Origin: Salinibacter sp. 10B
Lineage (GTDB): Bacteria; Bacteroidota; Rhodothermia; Rhodothermales; Salinibacteraceae
Length of the DNA: 64,000 nt
Reading direction: 5' to 3'
Assembly: GCF_002954405.1 (NCBI RefSeq)
Contig: NZ_MQWC01000004.1
Span: forward strand, 3,886,613-3,950,612
Numbering within the stretch: position 1 is the first letter of the stretch; each line of letters starts with the position of its first letter. This document shows positions 30,839 through 40,314 of the stretch, piece after piece. The position numbers were made by a program, and so were the translations under genes. The notes under the pieces are model-generated. The model saw only the letters and a program-made list of their open reading frames with translations, was not told where the DNA came from and did not search any database.

Positions 30839-33115
30839 ATGACCTACGTCCGCTACGCTCTTTGCTTCGTCGTTTTCATCCTCGTGGCTCATCCGAGTTC
30901 TGCGCAAGTGCCGCAGGAGAGACTCAGTACGTCCCTTGACATGAACGCCGGACTGGGCTGGTCCGTCGCTCTCAACGGCGACGGCTCGCTAGCCCTGCTT
31001 GGCGCGGCCGGCGAAACGGAGGCCTACGTCTTCACCAAGACGGCCTCAGGAACGTGGACCCGAGAAGCCACCCTGTATCGTCCCGGTTCGTCGAGTTTTA
31101 CCTTTTTCGGAAACGATGTGGCCCTTAATGCCGACGGCACTGTCGCTCTCATTGCCGATTACTACACCGAGGTCGACGGCAACAGCCAGGAGGGGAAGGT
31201 CTTTGTCTTCGCTAAAAGCGGGGGGACCTGGAGCTACACGACCACTCTTACCGCCTCTGTCGGCGAGCGCCTCGACCAGTTCGGCCGGTCGGTCGCGCTC
31301 AGTGCCGACGGGTCGACCGCTCTCATCGGCGCCTCGCGCGACGATTTCGACGGCACCGACAACCAGGGGACTGCACGGGTCTTTACCCGAGATGCGGTCG
31401 GCTCCTGGTCCCAACAGGAGATCCTCCTTGCTTCCGACGGCACCGATGGCGACTACTTCGGCAGTGCCGTCGCCCTTGGCGACGATGGCAAAACGGCCCT
31501 TGTCGGGGCCAAGGGCCATGACGTCAACACCAATTATGGACAAGGAAGCGCATACGTCTTTGGCACGGACGGTACGGGCACTTGGAGCCAGAAGGACAAA
31601 CTCCTCACCGCCGATGGAGAAGGGGGCGACGTCTTTGGGGGCAGCGTCGCCCTAAATGCGGACGCCACGACGGCGCTCGTCGGAGCAATGGGCGATGACG
31701 TGGACAACGACCCTCAGGGAAGCGCCTACGTCTTTGCCCGGAACGGGCCGGCCTCCTGGTCCCAGCAGGACAAGCTTGTTGCTACGGACGGCAACGAAGA
31801 CGACGAGTTCGGGGAATCCGTTGCGCTCGATGCCTCCGGCACAACGGCGCTCGTCGGGGCCCGGAAGCACGATGTCACCGGCGGTTCAGACGAGCAGGGG
31901 AGTGCTTATACGTTTGCCGGGAACGGAGCCGGCAGCTGGACCCAGCAACGTCAGCTTACGGCCTTCGACGGTGCTGACGACGACGAGTTTGGGAATGACG
32001 TTGCCCTCAGCAACGACGGAACCGCAGCACTCGTCGGGGCGGACGGAAACAATCTCAAAAACGACAATCAAGGAAGCGCCTACGTCATCAATTGGCCGAC
32101 CGCACAGGCCTGTACTCAGAAGTCGATCTCGACTGATAAACGCGTGGACTTCGATCCGACCGGCGCGGCGATTGTCTTCTCCGGCGTGAATAAATCGGGC
32201 GCCGTTACCGTGTGCGACATTGAGAATTCCCCGAACGGGACAGACAACATCTCACAGAGCAATGTCAGTTCCTACCGGTTCGTCGTCGACGCCGCGAACA
32301 GCCTCGATTTTACCTCCGCCGAGGTTCGATTCGCAGTCAACGACCTCGACGGAATCTCGACGCCGAGCGAGGTGACCATCTACAAGCGCTCCCCCGCAGG
32401 CGTTGGGGACTTCTCGCCGCTTCTCCCCACAGAGGTCGACGCGAACGGCACGTCCTCCATTGCGGACGACGAGATTTACGCCTCAACGTCGGACTTCAGC
32501 GAGTTTGTCTTTGCCAGCAATAGCCAGTCACTGCCGGTTGAACTCGTCGGCTTCCGTGCCCACCAAGTTGGGGAGGGAACGGTCACACTCTCCTGGCAGA
32601 CTGCCTCTGAAACCAACAATGCAGGCTTTCGAATCCAGCACCAAGGTGGGTCGTCGGAGGATCGGGGAGGCAACACGTGGGAAACTGTGGCCCGCCGAGA
32701 CGGAGCTGGCACCACCGTACAGCCCCAATCTTACCAGTTTACGGCAAAAGACCTTTCGGTCGGCACCCATCAGTTTCGCCTCAAACAGGTTGACTACGAC
32801 GGCACAACGCACGTTCACCGGCCGACAACCGTGCGGGTCGGGACGGAGAAGACTCTTCAGCTCAGCACACCCGCCCCGAACCCAGCCCAAAAGCATACCA
32901 TCCTGTCGTTGGCAGGAACGGTGAACGCAAAGGCAACCCTAACGGTCTATAACACGATCGGACAACGCGTGAAAACAGTCTTTGAAGGACGGCTGACTGG
33001 GGGAGGTCGGGAGCGAGTGCGCTTCGACACCACTGACCTCTCAGCCGGGCTGTATCTGCTACGACTTACCGCGGGTGGACACACCCAAACGGAGCGCCTC
33101 ACGGTCGTACGGTAA
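30839..33115 (+). CDS. FG-GAP-like propeller surface protein with T9SS tail
   Basis: 758 residues from the ATG at 30839, which gives a signal peptide (YALCFVVFILVAHPSSAQ). Residues 40-415 hold about seven repeats with a period near 55 and the pattern FG-x-S/D-VAL-x-x-DG-x-x-ALVGA then GSAYVF (LVGAKGHDVNTNYGQGSAYV). A linker domain follows (residues 430-570) and then a segment beginning LPVELVGFRAHQVGEGTVTL. The last 85 residues are a type A T9SS sorting domain (LSTPAPNPAQ, TVYNTIGQRV, DLSAGLYLLRLTAG). It should be exported through type IX secretion and attached to the cell surface. Confidence 0.92.
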   Translation: MTYVRYALCFVVFILVAHPSSAQVPQERLSTSLDMNAGLGWSVALNGDGSLALLGAAGETEAYVFTKTASGTWTREATLYRPGSSSFTFFGNDVALNADGTVALIADYYTEVDGNSQEGKVFVFAKSGGTWSYTTTLTASVGERLDQFGRSVALSADGSTALIGASRDDFDGTDNQGTARVFTRDAVGSWSQQEILLASDGTDGDYFGSAVALGDDGKTALVGAKGHDVNTNYGQGSAYVFGTDGTGTWSQKDKLLTADGEGGDVFGGSVALNADATTALVGAMGDDVDNDPQGSAYVFARNGPASWSQQDKLVATDGNEDDEFGESVALDASGTTALVGARKHDVTGGSDEQGSAYTFAGNGAGSWTQQRQLTAFDGADDDEFGNDVALSNDGTAALVGADGNNLKNDNQGSAYVINWPTAQACTQKSISTDKRVDFDPTGAAIVFSGVNKSGAVTVCDIENSPNGTDNISQSNVSSYRFVVDAANSLDFTSAEVRFAVNDLDGISTPSEVTIYKRSPAGVGDFSPLLPTEVDANGTSSIADDEIYASTSDFSEFVFASNSQSLPVELVGFRAHQVGEGTVTLSWQTASETNNAGFRIQHQGGSSEDRGGNTWETVARRDGAGTTVQPQSYQFTAKDLSVGTHQFRLKQVDYDGTTHVHRPTTVRVGTEKTLQLSTPAPNPAQKHTILSLAGTVNAKATLTVYNTIGQRVKTVFEGRLTGGGRERVRFDTTDLSAGLYLLRLTAGGHTQTERLTVVR

Positions 33116-33240
33116 CGATTTCTCCGCGTTACCGGGCCCGCTCCACAATACGTCGCGGTATGACCGTCCACTGTGTAATACCGTCAGGCAGGAGGTAAAC
33201 CCCTCTCATATCGTCGGCACCGTTAAGGAGGGCACCAGAA

Positions 33241-33263
33241 GCGCCGTGGGATTCCAACGGCGC
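33241..33263. other. Hairpin between convergent genes
   Basis: GCGCCGT and ACGGCGC form a perfect 7-bp stem with a 9-base loop, in the gap between the T9SS protein (plus) and the RCK gene (minus). No T-run follows on either strand, so it is not a classical Rho-independent terminator. It may still influence transcript ends. Confidence 0.4.
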
Positions 33264-33397
33264 TACGGACGCCTGCTTCTTACCGGAATAGAGCTCCCGG
33301 AGTTGGTATAAGGGGAAGTCCAGTGGGGGGGCGGCTGAATGGAGGAAAGGACCCATTCCAGTCCGGAAAATCGCCCTGCTGTTTCTCTTTGAGAGGC

Positions 33398-34162
33398 TCA
33401 TCGCCCGACGCCTTCGTCGGTCCCGAAAAAGGCTTCCAACTCCGCTTCTTTTGTCCCCGCTGTGATGAGGATGATGTGATCGCCTGCGCGAAGCGGTCGG
33501 TCGTCGTCCGGGAGTTTCGTGAGATCGCGGCCGGGGGCATTCGGCGTGGCGCGGCCGATCCCGATCGGCACGCAGTTGAGTTGTGCCTTCAGGTCCCAGA
33601 ACAAGTCTCCCCAGGTTTGCCCCACGTACTCGTTGGAGTTGAGGAGTTCATACTGCTGGATATCGTGCTCCTCGTCGTTTCCGTTGGCGGCGGAGAGCAG
33701 ATCGGACGTGTATCGGGCAACCTCGGGCTCAAACAGGTGGCCAGCCGTGAGTTTGGACGCAAGGTTGCGGGTGGAGACCGCATACGTGACCCCCGCTGCG
33801 TAAAAGGTGTCTTCGAGCTCCGGATTGTTGAGGACGACGTCGAACTCGAGATCGTCGTAGAGGCCTTTCAGATTGAGGATGGCCACCAGGCTGTCTTCCT
33901 CACTATCGAGGTTCACGAACACCTTGAACGACTTTTCGATGTTGACCGTGTCGAAGGTTGACCAGTCGTTCAAGTCGGAAAGGTGGACCTGCACGTTTGC
34001 CGGGGCAAAGGTTTCCTGAATAACCTCCCGCGCGTCGGTTTGCTGGGTGATGATGGCCACCTTTTTATCGGCGAGGACCAGTTGCCGCGTGATCCGGTGG
34101 GCAAGGGCGTCCCATCCCAGAATGACGACGTGGTTTTCGAAATTGGTGGACGAGTCGGACAT
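33398..34162 (-). CDS. Soluble RCK (TrkA-N/TrkA-C) regulator without a pore
   Basis: 254 residues from the ATG at 34162. TrkA-N/Rossmann domain: NHVVILGWDALAHRITRQLV, then KKVAIITQQ and VQVHLSDLNDWSTFDTVNIE. The C-terminal part, around IGIGRATPNAPGRDLTKLPD then RPLRAGDHIILITAG, is TrkA-C-like. No membrane helix is present, unlike the channel gene next to it. RCK domains bind nucleotides or ions and gate K+ channels. The two proteins resemble each other over the RCK part, so this one probably joins the gating ring of the channel at 34265. It follows that gene by 102 bases on the same strand. Confidence 0.88.
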   Translation of the reverse strand: MSDSSTNFENHVVILGWDALAHRITRQLVLADKKVAIITQQTDAREVIQETFAPANVQVHLSDLNDWSTFDTVNIEKSFKVFVNLDSEEDSLVAILNLKGLYDDLEFDVVLNNPELEDTFYAAGVTYAVSTRNLASKLTAGHLFEPEVARYTSDLLSAANGNDEEHDIQQYELLNSNEYVGQTWGDLFWDLKAQLNCVPIGIGRATPNAPGRDLTKLPDDDRPLRAGDHIILITAGTKEAELEAFFGTDEGVGR

Positions 34163-34264
34163 GGCAGAATCGGGTCCAGTGAAGAGAGGCCTGCAGAAGC
34201 GAGAAGGGCCGGAGGGAGGCGGGGCGGAATTGACATTCCGAATTCCACGCACCCATACCCACAT

Positions 34265-35317
34265 TCATCCGGTGCCACCCAGCGACAAATTCCACTCGTT
34301 CTGCAGGGGAGTGATGTCAGCCCCGCTGGCGATCAGTACCAGAATGTCCCCCGCATTCAGCGGCACATCATCCGCCGGCAGTTTCAGTAGGGTGCGTTCC
34401 TCGCCGTCGGCCTTGCTGACCCCAATCGGCACGACACTGCGGGTCTCGTAGAGGGTGCGGAAGAGCTCGCCGTAGTTCATTTGCTCAATTGGACTTCCGG
34501 GCTGAACGGTGTACTGTTGAATGTCGTGATCGCTATTGTCTCGGGCCGTCGTGATGAGGTCCTGTGCGAACGCCGCGACGTCAGGCTCAAAGATGACGCT
34601 AGCGATGAGGTGGGCGGCATTGGCGTCGGACGACACGGCCTTGGCGACCCCGGCATTCTGAAAGGTTTCGCGGAGCTCTTCGTTTTGGGCCGCCACGACG
34701 AATTCCACGTCGGGGAACGACTTGCGGAGATTGAGCAGGTGGATGAGCGTGTCGGTATCCGACTCGATGTTGAGGAGCGCCCGGTCGGCCTGCCGCAGGT
34801 TGATTCGGTTGAGGAGCGTCTGATCCTCGAAGTCGGCGTGGAGAGGGAAGACGGCGTCCGAGAACCGGTCGTGGATGGTGTCGATGTGGTCGCGGTTCGG
34901 CGTGACAATCACAATCTGGCGTCCCAACACTCGCACCTGCTCCGCAATGCGCTCGGTAGAGGGATTCCAGCCGAAAATGACGATGTGTCCCGTCGCGTCG
35001 GTTCCGTGGTGCCCAAGGCGACGGTGTTCGCGGTAGCTCGTAAAGAGGTCGGCGATCTTTCCGATGAGCACGCCCAGTACGCCCAGGCTACTGAGGACGA
35101 AAATCGCCCCGACGATCTGCCCGGGGGCCGAGACGGGATAGTAGTCGCCGTACCCGACGGTCGTGAGGGTGACGAGGGCATACCAGAGCGTGTCGCCCAC
35201 ATTCTGAATGTTAGCGGCTTCTGGCGCGTACGCCTGCTCGATCGAAGGCAGCGCAAACACACCGACCAGAAGAAGGGTGCCGAGGACAGCACCGAGCCAC
35301 TTTGTGACGTTTCGCAT
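34265..35317 (-). CDS. Two-helix K+ channel with RCK domain
   Basis: 350 residues. Pore module: helix near 8-24, the selectivity filter TTVGYGDYYP (T52-P61) and an inner helix about 66-90 (IVGAIFVLSSLGVLGVLIG). A TrkA-N Rossmann domain begins at GHIVIFGWNPSTERIAEQVR and includes ALLNIESDTDTLIHLLNLRK. A TrkA-C domain follows (IGVSKADGEERTLLKLPADD). The plan is MthK-like. It should pass K+ in response to a cytoplasmic ligand, relevant to osmotic adaptation in a halophile. The neighbouring soluble RCK gene is likely its partner. Confidence 0.93.
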   Translation of the reverse strand: MRNVTKWLGAVLGTLLLVGVFALPSIEQAYAPEAANIQNVGDTLWYALVTLTTVGYGDYYPVSAPGQIVGAIFVLSSLGVLGVLIGKIADLFTSYREHRRLGHHGTDATGHIVIFGWNPSTERIAEQVRVLGRQIVIVTPNRDHIDTIHDRFSDAVFPLHADFEDQTLLNRINLRQADRALLNIESDTDTLIHLLNLRKSFPDVEFVVAAQNEELRETFQNAGVAKAVSSDANAAHLIASVIFEPDVAAFAQDLITTARDNSDHDIQQYTVQPGSPIEQMNYGELFRTLYETRSVVPIGVSKADGEERTLLKLPADDVPLNAGDILVLIASGADITPLQNEWNLSLGGTG

Positions 35318-35417
35318 GGCGGGGACCCAATGGGAGAGGCGTCAGAGGGGAAGGGACGAAGGAGGGCACGGTGGGACCGAGACGGCCGAATGCGAGCTCG
35401 GACGGAGGCGCCCCCGG

Positions 35418-36443
35418 CTACGTGGAGCCGTACGCCGAGCGGAGGACGGTCGAAGCTTCGTTCACCTCCGCCATCGACACGTCCCGGTGCGTGGTCGCAC
35501 GGATGGTTGTAGGGCCGAACGGGGTTAGGTGCACGCCGTGGTCTTCCATCGTGTCGACGACCGAGGCGGCCGTTCCATCCACCACCTCAAAAATAACAAT
35601 GTTGGTCTCCACACGATCAAGGTCGATCTCAAAAGAGGGGAGATCGGCAATCGTCTCTGCGAGGTGTTGGGCTTTTGCGTGGTCGTCGGACAGGTGGGGG
35701 CGGTGGTGGTCCAAGGCATAGAGCCCGGCGGCGGCCAGGATGCCGGCCTGCCGCATGCCGCCGCCGAATCGTTTTCGGGTTTGGCGGGCCTCGTCGATCA
35801 ATGGCTGTGGACCGGCGACGACCGATCCGGCGGGGGCCCCGAGCCCTTTCGACAGCGCGACCCACGTGAGGTCGAAAGGAGCGGCATAGGCTCGCTCCGG
35901 TACGTCATGGGCAGCGGACGCGTTCCAGAGGCGGGCCCCGTCGAGGTGGAGGTGCAGATCGTTCTCTCGGGCCGTTTGTGCAATGGCCTCGATGCGATCG
36001 AGCGGGTACACCACGCCCCCGGCTTGGTTGGCCGTGTTCTCGACCGAGACGACGCGCGTCGGGGGAAAGACCTCTCCGGCAGGGCGAATGGCGGCCGTAA
36101 TCTGCTCTGGTTCAAGGAGCCCCTCGTTGCCCTCGACGGGGTGGAGTTGAATGCCGGAGAGCAGCCCGGCAGCCCCGCTTTCGTAGTTGAAAATGTGCGC
36201 CCCACGCTCCAGAAGAATTTCGTCGCCGGGATCCGTGAGCACGTGTAGGCAGATTTGATTCGCCATCGTGCCGGACGGGACGAAGAGAGCCGCCTCTGTC
36301 CCCAGCCGGTCGGCAATGCGTTCCTGAAGACGGTTTACGGTTGGGTCCTCACCGTACACATCATCCCCCACCTCGGCCTCATACATGGCCGTACGCATGC
36401 CTTCGGAGGGGGTCGTAACAGTGTCGCTGCGAAGATCGATCAT
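35418..36443 (-). CDS. ltaE: Low-specificity L-threonine aldolase
   Basis: 341 residues from the ATG at 36443 (a TTG two codons upstream is less likely). Aminotransferase class V/beta-eliminating lyase fold: [95 protein letters not shown]. The PLP lysine lies in [18 protein letters not shown]. It cleaves threonine or allo-threonine to glycine and acetaldehyde. The next gene downstream on this strand is the K+ channel, 100 bases away, and nothing suggests a shared function. Confidence 0.93.
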   Translation of the reverse strand: MIDLRSDTVTTPSEGMRTAMYEAEVGDDVYGEDPTVNRLQERIADRLGTEAALFVPSGTMANQICLHVLTDPGDEILLERGAHIFNYESGAAGLLSGIQLHPVEGNEGLLEPEQITAAIRPAGEVFPPTRVVSVENTANQAGGVVYPLDRIEAIAQTARENDLHLHLDGARLWNASAAHDVPERAYAAPFDLTWVALSKGLGAPAGSVVAGPQPLIDEARQTRKRFGGGMRQAGILAAAGLYALDHHRPHLSDDHAKAQHLAETIADLPSFEIDLDRVETNIVIFEVVDGTAASVVDTMEDHGVHLTPFGPTTIRATTHRDVSMAEVNEASTVLRSAYGST

Positions 36444-36491
36444 GAGCAAAGAAGAAGGGGAGGGACGAGCATCAGTGAGGGGGACGGGGAA

Positions 36492-37244
36492 TCACAGCGG
36501 CAGGGGCGGTAGGTTTTCCAGGCGGCCCAGGATGATCCGTTGGTACCATCCCACCGTTTCGGGACGGCGGACGCGCGGATTTGGAATGCAGGCGGCGAGC
36601 GCGGCCGCCTGATACCGGTTCAGGTGCCGGGCAGAGATGCCGTAGTGATATTGGGCAGCAGCCTCGGCTCCATACACTCCCGGTCCCCACTCAATCACGT
36701 TCAGGTAGAGCTCCAGGATGCGCCGCTTCGAGAGCAGGAGCTCCGCCGCATACGTTAGCGGTACCTCCAACGCTTTGCGAACGTAGGTGCTGTGAGTGGT
36801 GAGGAAGAGGTTTTTCACGAGCTGCTGCGTGATGGTAGAGGCGCCCCGAAGGTCTTCTCCCTCTCGGTATTCCTCCACGGCCTCGCCGACCGCTTCCCAG
36901 TCAATGCCGTTGTGCTCAAAGAACCGGCTGTCCTCGCCTGCTACGGCGGAGCGCAGAAGGGACCGGTCCACGGCCGTGAGCGGGACCGGCGTGTACGTGC
37001 GAGAGGATTCGGTTCCCGAAAGGGTCGCTTCGAGACTCCGTTGCAGTTGCACGCCCGTGATGGGAGGAAATACAGCCGCGTATACCGCAAGGGCCAACAC
37101 ACATCCCCCGAGATAGGTGGCCAACAGGGAGATGGCCATCGTCACGCCGACCCGGCCCGCTCGGCCGAGCCGGGTGCTCCACACGGAGAGGGAATGCCCC
37201 GCGAGGCGGTAGTCACCGAAATCGGAGAACGAGGGCAGCGGCAT
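36492..37244 (-). CDS. mtgA: Monofunctional peptidoglycan glycosyltransferase
   Basis: 250 residues from the ATG at 37244 (a GTG three codons upstream is possible). One membrane helix near residues 33-55 anchors the enzyme. GT51 motifs: the catalytic Glu in VAGEDSRFFEHNGIDWEAVG, then RGASTITQQLVKNLFL, RKALEVPLTYAAELLLSKRR and ILELYLNVIEWGPGVYGAEA. It polymerises lipid II into glycan strands without a transpeptidase domain. It lies 29 bases beyond the greA stop, on the same strand. Confidence 0.93.
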   Translation of the reverse strand: MPLPSFSDFGDYRLAGHSLSVWSTRLGRAGRVGVTMAISLLATYLGGCVLALAVYAAVFPPITGVQLQRSLEATLSGTESSRTYTPVPLTAVDRSLLRSAVAGEDSRFFEHNGIDWEAVGEAVEEYREGEDLRGASTITQQLVKNLFLTTHSTYVRKALEVPLTYAAELLLSKRRILELYLNVIEWGPGVYGAEAAAQYHYGISARHLNRYQAAALAACIPNPRVRRPETVGWYQRIILGRLENLPPLPL

Positions 37245-37273
37245 GGAGCGCACCCATGGTCAAGACGGACCGG

Positions 37274-37753
37274 CTACCGGGAAATGTCGGTAATTTTGAA
37301 GTGCACGGTGCCGGCCGGGACGTCAATTTCCACCTCATCTCCTTCTTCCTGGCCCAGGAGTCCCTGGCCGATGGGGCTTTCGATTGAAATTTTGCCCTCC
37401 GACACGTCGGCTTCTTGCTCCGAGACGAGCGTGAACATCTGCTCGTCCCCAGTGTCGACATTCTCAACGGTTACCTTTGACAGGATGTAGGCCTTGCTGT
37501 CGTCGACCGTAGATTCATCGACGATCCGGGCCCGAGCGATGGTGTCTTCGATTTCAGCGATGCGGGCCTCCAGCTTTCCCTGTTCTTCCTTTGCGGCATC
37601 GTACTCTGCATTCTCGGAGAGATCGCCTTTCGCCCGTGCCTCGGCAATCTCGTCGGCGATGCGCGAGCGTTCTTCGGTGCGGAGGCGGTGGAGCTCTTCT
37701 TTGAGTTCTTCGAGCCCCTCTTCAGTCATGTAAACGGTCTTGTCGTCAGCCAT
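37274..37753 (-). CDS. greA: Transcription elongation factor GreA
   Basis: 159 residues, the normal length. An N-terminal coiled coil (YMTEEGLEELKEELHRLRTE, then RIADEIAEARAKGDLSENAE) carries the acidic tip that enters the RNA polymerase secondary channel. A C-terminal FKBP-like domain (FTLVSEQEADVSEGKISIES, PIGQGLLGQEEGDEVEIDVP) binds the polymerase. It rescues backtracked complexes by stimulating transcript cleavage. It heads a minus-strand run with mtgA. Confidence 0.97.
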   Translation of the reverse strand: MADDKTVYMTEEGLEELKEELHRLRTEERSRIADEIAEARAKGDLSENAEYDAAKEEQGKLEARIAEIEDTIARARIVDESTVDDSKAYILSKVTVENVDTGDEQMFTLVSEQEADVSEGKISIESPIGQGLLGQEEGDEVEIDVPAGTVHFKITDISR

Positions 37754-38019
37754 ACTGCTAGGGTCCGGTGAAACGTCATAGCGACATTGGATTGGCGCCC
37801 GAGTGGTTGTGCACGGCAGTGCACTCTGTCCCTACGGATGTGCAGGACCACTCGTACCAAAAAAAGGAACGCCACAGCCTGTCGGCGGCGGCGTTGAGTA
37901 GAGAAGTCTCCAAAAGCGGTCTCACATATTCGGGTAGCAGAGAAAAAGGTTCCGATTCTCCCGTTACTCGTTCGGAATAGGGGGTGGGGCGGAGAAGGAG
38001 GCGACCGGTATGGGGCTCA

Positions 38020-38604
38020 TTACCAGCCGACCGGCGCAGTGTCGGACGAAGAGCGGGAGGCATTCGGAGAAGACGAAGCGTCCGATCCCGAGAAGCGAAG
38101 CAGGCGACGAGCGTGCCACCAGTGCTCAGACCAGTACGACCGGTCCAGCGGGGAGACCCGAACGCCGTCGCTCGAGGAGGCGTGCAGGAAATCGCCGTCG
38201 GAGAGATAGATCCCAACGTGCCGTTTTTTTGGGGCCGTACGAAAGAACAGCAAATCGCCGGGCTTTAGGGCCGAACGGGAGACGACGCGCCCTACGCGGG
38301 CCTGCTCTTTCGTGGTGCGGGGCACCGACAACTGGAATTTGTCGGCAAAGACCGACTGGACGAGGCCTGAGCAGTCGACCCCCTTTGTGGAGGCACCGCC
38401 CCATTCATGGGTCGTTCCTTGCCACTCCGCAGCGGCGGATCGAAGACGATCTTCTGCAGTCGAGGGAGACCAGGTCTGCGTCGTTTGTCCCTGTTGCGTC
38501 GAGGGGGGGCGGGACGAAGTGCATCCCACGAGTAGCAGACCGGCCCCCAGAACGAGAGGGACAAGGAAGAAAAGCGGTGCAGTTCGGTCCAAAGCACGAG
38601 TCAT
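38020..38604 (-). CDS. NlpC/P60 peptidoglycan hydrolase lipoprotein
   Basis: 194 residues from the ATG at 38604, which gives a signal with lipobox (LVLGAGLLLVGCTSSRPP, C28). The NlpC/P60 domain runs from about 52 to 165. It has catalytic C78 in STKGVDCSGLVQSVF, a His in KKRHVGIYLSDG and a following LHASSSDGVRVSPLD. It also shows the DYLLFF-like strand (LKPGDLLFFRTAP). It cleaves gamma-D-Glu-diaminopimelate bonds in peptidoglycan. The Ser-rich tail after residue 175 is unstructured. Divergent from the bacilliredoxin gene. Confidence 0.93.
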   Translation of the reverse strand: MTRALDRTAPLFFLVPLVLGAGLLLVGCTSSRPPSTQQGQTTQTWSPSTAEDRLRSAAAEWQGTTHEWGGASTKGVDCSGLVQSVFADKFQLSVPRTTKEQARVGRVVSRSALKPGDLLFFRTAPKKRHVGIYLSDGDFLHASSSDGVRVSPLDRSYWSEHWWHARRLLRFSGSDASSSPNASRSSSDTAPVGW

Positions 38605-38785
38605 TGCGAGGAGCCGTCTCGGAGGAGAAGACGCAAACGATAACGTATGGAAGGACGCCCTTGATTGCCACTTTGGCACATGCGCAGAGAGGAAGCGGAG
38701 GATCACCGATCCCGTTCTGTCGTTGGACACATACTCAAAACGAAGTCAATCGTTTGTCCTTCTGAAAGCCGCTTTGCCCCCTGTT

Positions 38786-39301
38786 ATGCCGTACCCGAAA
38801 GCGATGGTCGACCCGATGCGTGAAGAACTGACCCGACTCGGGGTCGAGGAGTTGCGAACCGCCGAAGAGGTAGACGATGCGTTTGAGGACGCCGACGACA
38901 CGATGCTCCTCGTCATCAACTCCGTTTGTGGCTGTGCCGCCGGCAATGCGCGGCCGGCCGTGGCCATGGCCCGTGAGGCCGACGTGCAGCCTGACCGCTA
39001 CGTGACGGTCTTTGCGGGACAGGACGAAGAAGCGACCGCGCAGGTTCGCGACCAGTATCTGGCGGGCATTCCGCCGTCGTCGCCCTTTCTTGCGCTTTTC
39101 CGTGACGGACAGCCCGTCTATGTCGTGGAGCGCAAGCACATTGAGGGCCGAAGTGCTAACGCCATCGCGGCGGATCTCGTGGAGGCCTTTGAGGCCTACT
39201 GCACCGACGAAGAGCCGCCGTCGGATGCTCCCACGCGTCCCGATACGGGCTCGGCCGATTCGGGCAACGGGCTTCCTTCAACCTTTCAGTCTATCAACTG
39301 A
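38786..39301 (+). CDS. BrxA/BrxB family bacilliredoxin
   Basis: 171 residues; the ATG at 38786 begins the conserved MPYPKAMVDPMREELTRLGV. The active-site motif is C48-G-C50 in VINSVCGCAAGNARPA, the CxC of the bacilliredoxin family. RYVTVFAGQDEEATAQVRD, then PPSSPFLALFRDGQPVYVVE and HIEGRSANAIAADL follow. These thioredoxin-fold proteins remove bacillithiol from S-thiolated proteins. That implies bacillithiol in this organism, which fits the lineage. The last 35 residues are an acidic, disordered tail. Confidence 0.92.
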   Translation: MPYPKAMVDPMREELTRLGVEELRTAEEVDDAFEDADDTMLLVINSVCGCAAGNARPAVAMAREADVQPDRYVTVFAGQDEEATAQVRDQYLAGIPPSSPFLALFRDGQPVYVVERKHIEGRSANAIAADLVEAFEAYCTDEEPPSDAPTRPDTGSADSGNGLPSTFQSIN

Positions 39302-39403
39302 CAACTGCTTGAGGTTCTGACGTCCTGTCGGGCGAGTCTGGTCATCGCAGCCGGACTCGCCCGATTTGTGTTTGAGGTCGACTCAATTCTCAGTTCCCCC
39401 GCC

Positions 39404-40189
39404 ATGTCCCGTTCTTCGTTGTTCTCACAAAAGCACTCGAATTGGGCCAGGGGGACATCACGGGGAGTGGGGAGGAAGGAGCGGGGGCAGGTGCCCGGGT
39501 CGCCCGAGTCAGGCTCGGGCAAAAGAACGGGCGTCTCCGTTCTGATGTGGGGGCTTCGTCGGATCGTGTGGCCGCTTTTCAAGTGGGGGACCATCGTTTT
39601 CTTCCCGTTTCTGGTTCTGATGCGGGTGTCCCTCTATGGGTATCAGCACGCGTGGCCCGTCCCGCTTGCGCTCGGAATGGGATTTCTGGCCGCGTTCTGC
39701 GTGCTCTTCTTGTATGTGACCTGGGCCTACTTCTGGGTGGCAGGGGGGCACGCGCCGTATCACGCTCGCACGGCTTGGACGAAAGCCCTTGTGGTGTTGG
39801 TTGGGCTGGGGCTTTTCCAGGGGTACGTGCTATTATCGCCGGATCCCGCGCACGTCAAATCCGACGCGGTCCACGCCGAGTACCGCCGGCTCCACCCCCT
39901 GCTCCGGACGAGCCTCGCCACGATGATCCTCGTGGATGAACACCTGCTCATCACCGACCTGTCGCGGCACCCGAGCGACTATGAGGCGATGGGGCTCCCC
40001 ACCAATCCGCGCTCCCTGCACTACCCGCAGGCAGACGGCTATGTGCACGCGGTAGACCTGCGCACGAAGGGGCACTACGAGATTCGCAACCTCCTGATGC
40101 GAGGCTATTTTGCGGCATTGGGGTTCCGCACCCTCCGCCACGTGGGCACGGCCGACCACCTGCACGTGGCGCTTCCGTCCCCGGATTAG
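39404..40189 (+). CDS. Membrane protein with DUF5715/M15-like C-terminal domain
   Basis: 261 residues from the ATG at 39404; a GTG at 39368 would add 12. Three hydrophobic segments lie in the first 150 residues. The C-terminal part has the His/Asp spacing of M15-like (DUF5715) metallopeptidases: HYPQADGYVHAVDLRTKGHY, where YVHAVD would supply His and Asp, and VGTADHLHVALP, where HLH would supply the final ligand. If active, it may be a periplasmic D,D-peptidase-type hydrolase. The assignment is by motif only. N-terminal residues 1-45 are basic and low-complexity. Confidence 0.6.
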   Translation: MSRSSLFSQKHSNWARGTSRGVGRKERGQVPGSPESGSGKRTGVSVLMWGLRRIVWPLFKWGTIVFFPFLVLMRVSLYGYQHAWPVPLALGMGFLAAFCVLFLYVTWAYFWVAGGHAPYHARTAWTKALVVLVGLGLFQGYVLLSPDPAHVKSDAVHAEYRRLHPLLRTSLATMILVDEHLLITDLSRHPSDYEAMGLPTNPRSLHYPQADGYVHAVDLRTKGHYEIRNLLMRGYFAALGFRTLRHVGTADHLHVALPSPD

Positions 40190-40314
40190 GCTATTCGTTC
40201 CGAAGGCAACATGTCCGGTTTGGAGATCCGGAACCGCTTCCAGATGAAAAGGCGATGGGACGTCGGTATTCTGGGCCTCACTACAACGGATTTCTTTCTG
40301 GCCAGTACATTATC

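Noticed and set aside
33241-33263. Rho-independent terminator between convergent genes
   Set aside because: The stem is good, but no T-run follows on either strand. It is listed as a hairpin only.
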